From JBFHRB01 sp041591915 (GTDB lineage: Bacteria; Actinomycetota; Nitriliruptoria; Nitriliruptorales; Nitriliruptoraceae), in the NCBI GenBank assembly GCA_041591915.1, contig JBFHRB010000088.1, positions 1-12,084 on the forward strand: a DNA stretch of 12,084 nt, given 5' to 3'. This document shows positions 1 to 5,871 of the stretch, in pieces (position 1 is the first letter of the stretch; each line of letters opens with the position of its first letter). Under the pieces are notes generated by a model that saw nothing but the letters and a program-made list of their open reading frames with translations, had not been told where the DNA came from and searched no databases. The translations under genes were made by a program, and so were the position numbers.

Positions 1-64
1 CCCAGACCACCAGGCCGGCGAGGATCGCGAAGACGACGTGGAACCGCGCCGCAGAGCGTTGCAT
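1..64 (-). CDS. N-terminus of a probable membrane protein (cut by window edge)
   Basis: Only the first 21 codons are inside the window. Reading from an ATG at 64, the peptide is MQRSAARFHVVFAILAGLVV followed by W. It has a short Arg/His-containing head and then a hydrophobic run, as expected for a first membrane segment or signal anchor. An in-frame ATG at 109 would add 15 residues (MGFPPTATRSQPLSS). Neither start has a convincing ribosome-binding site. The gene has the same orientation as the upstream histidine kinase gene but is separated from it by a strong hairpin at 219-253, so it is probably transcribed on its own. The family is unknown because too little is visible. Confidence 0.4.
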   Translation of the reverse strand, partial: MQRSAARFHVVFAILAGLVVW

Positions 65-218
65 CGACGACAGGGGCTGACTCCGGGTCGCGGTCGGCGG
101 GAACCCCATCCAACCAGAACCTGTGCAGCCGCTGGACCCCGGTCGCTCGCCTCACGGATGCTGCCGTCGTTCGGGATCGCGGCCCCGTCCTCGACGGGAA
201 CGCGACCACGACGCGTAA

Positions 219-253
219 GAGCCGGTGCCCGACCCCCCGACGGGCACCGGCTC
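219..253 (-). terminator. Perfect 13-bp hairpin, probable terminator of the two-component operon
   Basis: Arms 219-231 (GAGCCGGTGCCCG) and 241-253 (CGGGCACCGGCTC) pair perfectly across a 9-nt loop. The hairpin begins 39 bp beyond the histidine kinase stop codon. Leaving it in the minus direction the sequence reads TTACGCG, with no real T-run, so it is a GC-rich, U-poor terminator candidate of the kind common in actinobacteria. The rest of the 65-291 gap shows nothing else I can identify. Confidence 0.55.
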
Positions 254-291
254 GTCGTCGTCGGTGCACGCCAGGTCGCCGCGCGTCTGGC

Positions 292-1686
292 TCAGCCCAC
301 CCGCGCGGGCTGCCTGGCCGTCGGCAACCGGAGCCGGAACACCACGCCGCCGCCCTCCGCGGGCTCGACGTCGACCTCGCCGCCGTGGGCCTCGGCGACC
401 TGGCGGACGATCGACAGGCCCAGGCCGGATCCGGGCATGCCCCGGGCATCGGGAGCCCGGTAGAACCGGTCGAACACGTGTGGCAGGTCGTCCGGCGGGA
501 TGCCGCGGCCGTGGTCGCGGACGGCCACCTCGCCGGGCTGGACCGTGACCTCGATCGGGCCGTCGCGTCCCGCGTACTTGATCGCGTTCTCCACGAGGTT
601 GCTGACCGCGCGCTCCAGCCGATCGGCCTGTCCCAGCACGGTGGTCGGCTCGGCGATCAGTTCGATGGTGGCATCGCGATCGAAGGTCCGGGCGCGCGCG
701 ACGACGAGCTCGACGAGCTCGTCGAGCCGCACCTCGGTCGGCTGGGTGACCGGGGCATCACCACGGGCGAGCTCCACGAGCGCGCCGACCAGGCGGCCGA
801 ACTCCTCGAGCTGCAGCGTCACGTCGGCGAGGAGGCGCCGGCGGTCCGCGGGATCGAGGGCCTCCTCCAGCTGCAGGACCTCGATGTTGGTCCGGAGGCT
901 GGTGAGGGGCGTCCGCAGCTCGTGCGACGCGTCCGCGACGAGCTGCTGCTGCGCCCGCCGGGCCTGGTCAAGGCTCTCGAGCATCGCGTTGAAGCTCGTC
1001 GCCAGCCGGGCGAGCTCGTCCTGCCCCTCCACCTCGATGCGGTGGCTCAGGTCCTGCGTCCGGGTGACGTCCTCCGTCGTCTCGGTGAGGGCAGACACCG
1101 GTCGCATCAGCCGATCCGCGATGAACTGGCCGATGAGCCAGGCGAGGAGCACACCGGCGAGGCCACCGAAGGCGAGCTGGCGGGCGAGCGACGCGAGCGC
1201 CGCGTCCACCTCGTCGAGCGGGCGCGCGACCTGCGCGGCCACCCCGTCGCCCACGAGCAGCGTCAGCACGCGGACGCGATCCCCGTCGACGGTGACCGTC
1301 TCGAAGGACTGCGCCGACGTCCCCCGAGCGACGTCTCGGGCGACGTCCGTGATCGGGAGCTGCTCTGCCGAGCTCTGGCCGGTGACGACGACGACGTCGC
1401 CGTTGGCGTTGAAGAACTGCACGAACCCGGGCGCGCCGCCGAACCGGCCACCGCGGAGCAGGTCGGGGGCGCGGAACGGCCCTCGACTGTCGAAGGGGCT
1501 CACCACACCGCCCGGTCCCCGGCCGCGGTCCGGCTGCAGGAACGGCTCGGCGATCTGCAGCAGTGACTCGTCGACCTCGTCCCGCAGCGTCGAGCCCGTG
1601 GCCGCGAAGGCCGCCAGTGCCCCGAGCACGATGACGACGGCCACCGCAGCGGCCGTCATCACGGCGATGCGCGTCCGGAAGGTCAT
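292..1686 (-). CDS. mprB: MprB-like membrane sensor histidine kinase
   Basis: Membrane sensor kinase of a two-component pair, 464 aa. It autophosphorylates on His and passes the phosphate to the regulator encoded just upstream. Visible parts: first membrane helix at about residues 7-29; an extracytoplasmic sensor region at 30-170 that includes a Gly/Arg/Pro-rich stretch (51-86); second helix at about 171-190; HAMP linker 191-243; phospho-acceptor His255 in SHELRTP; N box with Asn363 and Asn367; G1 box DHGRGIP (391-397); F box FDRFYR (405-410); G2 box GSGLGLS (419-425). The ATG overlaps the regulator's TGA (ATGA), so translation is probably coupled. Overall layout and partner match mycobacterial MprB, although orthology is inferred and the signal sensed is not visible. 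No key catalytic residue is missing. Confidence 0.9.
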   Translation of the reverse strand: MTFRTRIAVMTAAAVAVVIVLGALAAFAATGSTLRDEVDESLLQIAEPFLQPDRGRGPGGVVSPFDSRGPFRAPDLLRGGRFGGAPGFVQFFNANGDVVVVTGQSSAEQLPITDVARDVARGTSAQSFETVTVDGDRVRVLTLLVGDGVAAQVARPLDEVDAALASLARQLAFGGLAGVLLAWLIGQFIADRLMRPVSALTETTEDVTRTQDLSHRIEVEGQDELARLATSFNAMLESLDQARRAQQQLVADASHELRTPLTSLRTNIEVLQLEEALDPADRRRLLADVTLQLEEFGRLVGALVELARGDAPVTQPTEVRLDELVELVVARARTFDRDATIELIAEPTTVLGQADRLERAVSNLVENAIKYAGRDGPIEVTVQPGEVAVRDHGRGIPPDDLPHVFDRFYRAPDARGMPGSGLGLSIVRQVAEAHGGEVDVEPAEGGGVVFRLRLPTARQPARVG

Positions 1687-2369
1687 TCGCGGAGCTGGTA
1701 GCCGACGCCACGGACGGTCTGGATCAGCCGGGCCTCACCATCGGCCTCGAGCTTCTTGCGCAGGTAGCCCACGTAGACCTCGAGGCTGTTGCTCGACGTC
1801 TCGGACTCGTAGCCCCAGACGCGATCGATGATCACGTCGCGTGCGAGCACGACCCGCGGGTTCTCGAGGAAGAGCTCGAGCAGGAGGAACTCGGTCTTGG
1901 TCAGCGCGATCTCGCGCTGACCGCGGATGACCTCCATCGTGTCGCGGTCCAGCCGGAGGTCGGCGTACCGCAGGACGCGTGTGTCGAGCTCGCCCTGCGC
2001 GTCCTGGCCCGTCCGGCGCAGCAGCGCACGCAGCCGGGCCAGCAGCTCCTCGAGGGCGAAGGGCTTGACGAGATAGTCGTCCGCACCGACGTCGAGCCCG
2101 TCGACACGGTCCTCGATCGCGTCCCGGGCGGTCAGCATCAGGATCGGGCGGTCGTCGCCGTCCTGGCGCAGGCGACGGGCGACCCCGAAGCCGTCGACGC
2201 CAGGCATGTTCACGTCGAGGACGATGGCGTCGGGGTCGTGGAGCCCGACGGCATTCAGGGCATCGAGGCCGTGCTCCGCGACGACGACGTCGTAGCCGTT
2301 GACCCGCAGGGCACGGTCGAGCGACTCGCGGACGGCGCGGTCGTCATCGACGACGAGGACGGTTGGCAC
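1683..2369 (-). CDS. mprA: MprA-like OmpR-family response regulator
   Basis: DNA-binding response regulator of 228 aa. The receiver domain (1-120) has acidic residues Asp8, Asp9 and Asp10, phospho-acceptor Asp52, Thr80 and Lys102. It is followed by an OmpR/PhoB-type winged helix (about 129-228) ending in the typical VRGVGYQLRE. Segments such as VVDDDRAVRES, KPFALEELLAR and LEVYVGYLRKK are very close to M. tuberculosis MprA as I remember it. The start is GTG at 2369, supported by GAGGAG at 2374-2379. It overlaps the kinase gene by 4 bp. Two CTGAG repeats 11 bp apart lie about 50-65 bp upstream of the start (2419-2434), suggesting autoregulation. The subfamily call is strong; strict orthology with MprA is an inference. 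Confidence 0.92.
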   Translation of the reverse strand: MPTVLVVDDDRAVRESLDRALRVNGYDVVVAEHGLDALNAVGLHDPDAIVLDVNMPGVDGFGVARRLRQDGDDRPILMLTARDAIEDRVDGLDVGADDYLVKPFALEELLARLRALLRRTGQDAQGELDTRVLRYADLRLDRDTMEVIRGQREIALTKTEFLLLELFLENPRVVLARDVIIDRVWGYESETSSNSLEVYVGYLRKKLEADGEARLIQTVRGVGYQLRE

Positions 2370-2418
2370 GGCGGCTCCTCAGATGCCTCGGTGACAGGAT
2401 GCATCGTCGCCGGGCGGT

Positions 2419-2434
2419 CTGAGAACTTCCTGAG
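2419..2434 (-). promoter_or_regulatory. Two-copy CTGAG repeat (11-bp period) upstream of the regulator gene
   Basis: CTGAG at 2419-2423 and again at 2430-2434, exactly 11 bp apart. It lies 49 bp upstream of the GTG start of the response regulator gene. Tandem half-sites at one-helical-turn spacing are the normal target of OmpR/PhoB-family regulators. The same core and period occur upstream of both secreted-protein genes, so I read this as an autoregulatory box. Confidence 0.6.
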
Positions 2435-2447
2435 CGTCTGCCGTCGG

Positions 2448-2861
2448 TCAGCGTCGGCCCGGGCGCGGCCCGTGCTTGCCGCCGCGTGGGCCCGGCCAGT
2501 CGCCGGACTCGCGCAGTTCGAGCAGCGCGTCGGCCTGCTCCCGGGTCAGCTCACCAGCAGCGACCTTGTCCCCGAGCATCTCCTCGAACCGCTCCAGGCG
2601 CTCGGCCTCGAGGCGCTCGCGGACACGGCCCATGGCGGCCTCGAGCTCCTCGACCTCGATGCCCAGCTCCTCCGCGAGGAGCTCCTGCATCTCTGCTCGG
2701 CGGTCGAGGTGACCCGGGTGACGTTCCTTCTGCTCGGCGGTCTCGGCAGCCTCCGTCGCCTCGTCGGCCGGCGGCTCGGTGTCCTGCGCCAGGGCAGGGA
2801 TCGCGAGCGCAGCGATCGCCGCGAGGACGATGAGGGGAGCGACGAACAGCGAGCGCTTCAC
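2448..2861 (-). CDS. Small secreted helical protein, paralog A
   Basis: Unnamed secreted protein of 137 aa. A signal peptide (MKR head, hydrophobic 5-22, PALA then Gln26) is followed by an acidic linker rich in Glu and Ala (27-46). A charged, probably helical region covers about 50-118, with LLAEELGIEVEELEAAM and then AAGELTREQADALLELRESG. The tail (123-137) is rich in Gly, Pro, Arg and Lys. Start is GTG at 2861 with GAAAGG at 2868-2873. The downstream neighbour on the same strand is the MprA-like regulator; upstream is a longer paralog with the same architecture. A two-copy CTGAG box at 2915-2933 probably makes it a target of that regulator. The ELTxEQAD segment recalls DUF2680/YckD-like proteins and, loosely, the LTxxQ motif of CpxP/Spy, but I cannot assign a family or function. 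Confidence 0.8.
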   Translation of the reverse strand: MKRSLFVAPLIVLAAIAALAIPALAQDTEPPADEATEAAETAEQKERHPGHLDRRAEMQELLAEELGIEVEELEAAMGRVRERLEAERLERFEEMLGDKVAAGELTREQADALLELRESGDWPGPRGGKHGPRPGRR

Positions 2862-2914
2862 GGCAGGCCTTTCGAGCAGGCGTCTCCAGGGTGGGCACCA
2901 GCATCCCGCGCGAA

Positions 2915-2933
2915 CCTGAGAGCCACCTGAGAG
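2915..2933 (-). promoter_or_regulatory. MprA-type box: 8-3-8 direct repeat upstream of paralog A
   Basis: CCTGAGAG (2915-2922), a 3-bp spacer, then an identical CCTGAGAG (2926-2933). The coding strand reads CTCTCAGG twice. It is 54 bp upstream of the GTG start. The 8+3+8 layout equals the 19-bp arrangement I recall being described for mycobacterial MprA boxes. The base-level match to that motif could not be checked here. Confidence 0.65.
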
Positions 2934-2955
2934 GAAGCACCGATGGCATGCCGAT

Positions 2956-2988
2956 GCGGGTGCACCCGCTCAGAGCAGGTGCACCCGC
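2956..2988 (-). terminator. Perfect 11-bp hairpin after paralog B, probable terminator
   Basis: Arms 2956-2966 (GCGGGTGCACC) and 2978-2988 (GGTGCACCCGC) pair fully across an 11-nt loop. The left arm lies within a 14-bp palindrome at 2956-2969. It starts 30 bp after the stop of the longer secreted paralog and just before the regulatory box of the shorter one. No T-run follows. Its place suggests the two paralogs are separate transcription units, each with its own box. Confidence 0.5.
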
Positions 2989-3018
2989 GGTGGTTGCGCG
3001 GCGTCGGGGACGGTCGGC

Positions 3019-3504
3019 TCAGGCGGAGGTGTCGTCCGCAGGCGGAGCCAGGTCACCCGACGGGCCGGGGCCGAACCCGCCACGCGGGCCGCCGTGGCCG
3101 CGGGGGCCGCCGCGTCGGCCGGGGCCGAAGCCCTCACCGCTCTCGGCCAGCGCCTTCAGGGCGTCGGCCTGCTCCTGCGTCAGTTCACCGGCCTCGACGC
3201 GGGCGTCGAGCCTCTCCTCGATCCGGGCGAGCCGCTCGGCCTCGAAGGCGGCCTTCTGCTCCTCCCGGACGGTGGTGATGGCCTCGGCGACGGTGTCGGC
3301 ATCGAGCCCGAGCTCCTCGGCGAGCGCCTCGGCGAACGCGGCCTGGCGCTCCGCCCGGCGCTCCTCCTTGGTCTGTTCGGTCGACTCTGTGGTCGTGTCG
3401 CCGTCACCCTCGGTGGTCTGGGCGATCGCTGGAACGGCGAGGGCCCCGATCGACAGGGCGGCGGCCGCACCGAGCGATGCAACGGTCTTGGTGGTCCTCT
3501 TCAT
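3019..3504 (-). CDS. Small secreted helical protein, paralog B
   Basis: Secreted protein of 161 aa, paralogous to the next gene downstream. Signal peptide 1-28 (MKR head, hydrophobic 8-27, PAIA then Gln29); Thr/Glu-rich linker 30-46; charged helical region about 46-122 with ALAEELGLDADTVAEAI, a Glu/Arg/Ala-rich coiled-coil-like stretch and VEAGELTQEQADALKAL; Gly/Arg/Pro-rich tail 124-150; acidic end. It shares with paralog A the MKR start, LAEELG block, AGELTxEQADAL block and GPRGG-type tail. ATG at 3504 is supported by AGGAG at 3511-3515. Four CTGAG-like repeats sit upstream at 3562-3599, the richest array in the window, so it may be the strongest target of the MprA-like regulator. A role as envelope-stress effector or feedback partner of the kinase is inference only. 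Confidence 0.82.
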   Translation of the reverse strand: MKRTTKTVASLGAAAALSIGALAVPAIAQTTEGDGDTTTESTEQTKEERRAERQAAFAEALAEELGLDADTVAEAITTVREEQKAAFEAERLARIEERLDARVEAGELTQEQADALKALAESGEGFGPGRRGGPRGHGGPRGGFGPGPSGDLAPPADDTSA

Positions 3505-3561
3505 CGTCGTCTCCTGGTTTGGTCGGTTGGGAGGTGACGGAGAGGAATGTCGCCCCTGCGC

Positions 3562-3599
3562 CTGAGCAGGGCGTGAGAGCAGGCTGAGGCCCGCCTGAG
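3562..3599 (-). promoter_or_regulatory. Four-copy CTGAG array (11-bp period) upstream of paralog B
   Basis: CTGAG at 3562, GTGAG at 3573, CTGAG at 3584 and CTGAG at 3595, each exactly 11 bp from the last. The proximal edge is 57 bp from the ATG of the secreted paralog. This fits cooperative head-to-tail binding of two dimers of an OmpR-family regulator. No clear -10 element could be picked out in the GC-rich stretch between array and gene. Confidence 0.65.
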
Positions 3600-3670
3600 A
3601 GTTCCCGATCAGGCGGGATGCGAGCCGATCCGCGGATCAGCGGCGGATCGCCGGGACCCGCGCGGGCCGC

Positions 3671-3726
3671 GTCATGCGACCGCGTCGCCGGTGTCAGGCG
3701 ACCGCGTCGGCGACGTCAGGCGACCG
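3671..3726. repeat. 22-bp tandem repeat (about 2.5 copies) over the 3' end of the S15 hydrolase gene
   Basis: Copies at 3671-3692 and 3693-3714 match at 18 of 22 positions; a third, partial copy (3715-3726, GTCAGGCGACCG) contains the stop codon and last codons of the hydrolase gene. The extra copies therefore look like duplications of the gene's own end placed just beyond its stop. Copy 2 repeats the GTCGCCTGA ending exactly on the coding strand. Confidence 0.6.
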
Positions 3727-5722
3727 GGAGGCGCGCGACCCAGGCGGCGACGACGGCACGCGAGTCGTCATCCGCGTCCGGCCTGGCCCAGTCCTCGAAG
3801 ACGCGCTCGTCCTCGTCGACGTCGACGAACGGCAGGTGCAACACCGTGCCCGTCGCCGTCTGCAGCTTCTCCGCGGTCGAGCCTGGCAGGTGCTTCGACG
3901 GCCCGAGACCGACGCTCACGAAGCCGGCGGGGTTGCCCGGGACGGTCCAGACGGGGTTCGACGACGTGAGGATCATCCCGATGCGGTGCCCCTCGGGGAC
4001 GGTGTAGTCCTCGGGGAAGAACGTGACGTCGGCCCGGATCCAGCCCTGCGCGTTCGGCGCGGTCTCCTCGAGTCCATCGCGGTAGTCGAGGTTCAGGAAC
4101 CCGCGCTGGATGACCTTCATGCGGTCGTTCGGGTCGATGTCGACCAGGATCGGCGTCAGGGTCGCACCCACGGTCGCCAGGTAGTTGAAGTACCCCTCGA
4201 GGACCGCCGAGCCGGCGATGCGCACGTCACGCGTCAGCGGGGTGGTCGAGAAGTGCAGCGAGTAGTAGCCCTGGCCACCGAGCGTGTCGAGCTTCTGGCC
4301 GTCGTTGGACCACGGGTCGCGCGTCGCGACCTCCTCGCCGGTCAGGCCCGTGTCGAGCCAACCGGAGGTGATCCCGTACTCGCCGTCACGGCCTGCCAGC
4401 GGTCCCTCGAAGGCGTTGCTGTACGAGAGCTCGCCGACCTCGCCCGTGCCGGGGCCAGGCACCGTCACGCCTGCGGACTCCAGGTCCTGCTCGTAGGTGC
4501 GGTTGAGGAAGAAGGTGTGCGTCGTCGTGTCCTCGGGCGGCCACGAATCGGAGAACGTCACGCGGTGCTTGCCTCCGGTGGTCTCGCCCTCGGATCGGAC
4601 CTTCGGCATCGCGTCGAGTGCGTCCCGGGCCTTGTCGCCCGCCTCGCCGTCAAGCAGGTAGGCCGAGAAGAACGTGTCCCGGACCTGCCCGTAGCCGGAC
4701 ACGTTGTGCCGACCCTGGCCCATCCAGAGGCGCAGGTCGAAGCCCTCGCCGTCGCCGTCGCCGTCCTCGTCATCCTCGTCCGCGGCGAACGGCGCGAGTG
4801 CCTCGTACAGGCGCGTCGCCTCGTACTGCTTGACGTTGTAGTCGTTCCAGCCGTGGACGATCAGCGTGTGCGTCGTCCAGCGGGCGGCGGCCTCCGGCGT
4901 GGCGTAGTCACGCTCCAGCCAGAAGTCGCCGTAGTCCGGGTTGCGGCTGTAGGCCTCGAGCGTGTGCTTGGCGGTGTTGCACCCTCGCTGTGCAGCCGCA
5001 CCGGGCTGATCCGCGTGGACGGTGAGGCCGAAACCGAGGTCGAATGCCAGCGGGGTGAGGATGTCCTCGTCCGTCGGCGAGCTCGACTCGCCGTCGTCGG
5101 TCATCCGCATGCCCCACGCGTAGGCGTAGCCGTACCAGTGGCTGATGGCGGCGACGGGCACGATGGCCTTCAGCGGGGTCGTGCCGTCCTCGTCGATCGA
5201 GTTCGCGCGCTCGTCGCTCCACATCTCGGGAGGCGCCGCAGCGACCATCGTCGCGGTCGTGCCGTCGTAGCTGCCACCGGTCAGGCCGACGCGGCCGTTG
5301 GACCAGTCGAGGTGGTTGCCGTCGACGTCGGGGAGGTCACCGGCGAGGAAGCGGACCGCGTCGACCCCGGCCTTCATCTCGTCGAAGCCGCCGTAGTCCC
5401 AGCAGCCCGTGGAGCCGCGTGTGCCGAGCACGTCGATCGACGCCGAGGCGATGCCCGGGATCGTGGGGTTCGAGACGGCCGTTCCCGCCGACGTGACGTC
5501 ACGCAGGCTGTTGTACGGGGACATCGTGCCCACGATCGCCTGGCCCTGGGCGTCGAACGCGCTGTCACGTCGGACCTCGACGCGGATCAGCTCCGTGGAG
5601 CCGCTGGGGAGCTCCGTCTCGACGTAGTGCACCGTCGTCTCGACGGCGGCGCTCGACGGGACGGCGGGCACGGCGACGAGCGACGTGACGAGGGCGAGCG
5701 CGAGGAGGAGGCGGAGCTTCAT
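3716..5722 (-). CDS. Secreted S15/CocE-type serine peptidase or acyl hydrolase (X-Pro dipeptidyl-peptidase family)
   Basis: Exported alpha/beta-hydrolase of 668 aa in the CocE/NonD and Xaa-Pro dipeptidyl-peptidase (S15) superfamily. Signal peptide MKLRLLLALALVTSLVAV ending near SSAA (about residue 26). Catalytic domain: nucleophile Ser151 in GLTGGSYDG, Asp294 in HGWNDYNVKQ, His339 in GQGRHNVSGYG, a complete Ser-Asp-His triad in the expected order. A beta-rich C-terminal half (about 420-660) fits the PepX_C jelly-roll. An Asp/Glu/Gly-rich insert sits at 315-328, between the Asp and His. I chose ATG 5722 because it gives a clean signal peptide; GTG 5746 would add 8 residues. Substrate cannot be told from sequence; proline-specific exopeptidase or esterase are both possible. 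It lies 139 bp downstream of the metal-repressor gene, probably as a separate unit. Confidence 0.87.
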   Translation of the reverse strand: MKLRLLLALALVTSLVAVPAVPSSAAVETTVHYVETELPSGSTELIRVEVRRDSAFDAQGQAIVGTMSPYNSLRDVTSAGTAVSNPTIPGIASASIDVLGTRGSTGCWDYGGFDEMKAGVDAVRFLAGDLPDVDGNHLDWSNGRVGLTGGSYDGTTATMVAAAPPEMWSDERANSIDEDGTTPLKAIVPVAAISHWYGYAYAWGMRMTDDGESSSPTDEDILTPLAFDLGFGLTVHADQPGAAAQRGCNTAKHTLEAYSRNPDYGDFWLERDYATPEAAARWTTHTLIVHGWNDYNVKQYEATRLYEALAPFAADEDDEDGDGDGEGFDLRLWMGQGRHNVSGYGQVRDTFFSAYLLDGEAGDKARDALDAMPKVRSEGETTGGKHRVTFSDSWPPEDTTTHTFFLNRTYEQDLESAGVTVPGPGTGEVGELSYSNAFEGPLAGRDGEYGITSGWLDTGLTGEEVATRDPWSNDGQKLDTLGGQGYYSLHFSTTPLTRDVRIAGSAVLEGYFNYLATVGATLTPILVDIDPNDRMKVIQRGFLNLDYRDGLEETAPNAQGWIRADVTFFPEDYTVPEGHRIGMILTSSNPVWTVPGNPAGFVSVGLGPSKHLPGSTAEKLQTATGTVLHLPFVDVDEDERVFEDWARPDADDDSRAVVAAWVARLPVA

Positions 5723-5804
5723 GGTCACCACGTGGGTCAGGGGCACGTGATGAGGACATTCGACGCCGAGAAACCGGGCTCCTGCCTGTCGCGGGACGGG
5801 TGCG

Positions 5805-5871
5805 CGCTACGCAGGCCCCGCTACGCAGGCCCCGCTACGCAGGCCCCGCTACGCAGGCCTGCTACGCGGGG
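5805..5871. repeat. 14-bp tandem repeat, 4 full copies plus a partial one, at the 3' end of the repressor gene
   Basis: CGCTACGCAGGCCC at 5805-5818, 5819-5832 and 5833-5846, then 5847-5860 with one change (final T), then a partial copy GCTACGCGGGG (5861-5871) that holds the stop codon of the DtxR-type gene. The first three units are identical. The last full and partial copies can form an imperfect hairpin (5844-5871: CCCCGC with GCGGGG around a GCAGGCCTGC palindrome), which may act as a terminator. Unit length is not a multiple of three, and the region is intergenic. Confidence 0.75.

Noticed and set aside
385..1566. Long plus-strand open frame opposite the histidine kinase
   Set aside because: It lies wholly antisense to a kinase with all catalytic boxes intact; its translation is low-complexity and rich in Arg, Glu and Gly, as expected of shadow frames in GC-rich DNA.
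3626..3650. Hairpin CGATCCGC/GCGGATCG as terminator of the hydrolase gene
   Set aside because: An 8-bp stem with 9-nt loop, no T-run, and a competing internal palindrome (GATCCGCGGATC); too weak to call, though its place would fit.
5805..5871. Possible CRISPR-like array
   Set aside because: The units are 14 bp and directly adjacent with no spacers, so this is a simple tandem repeat.
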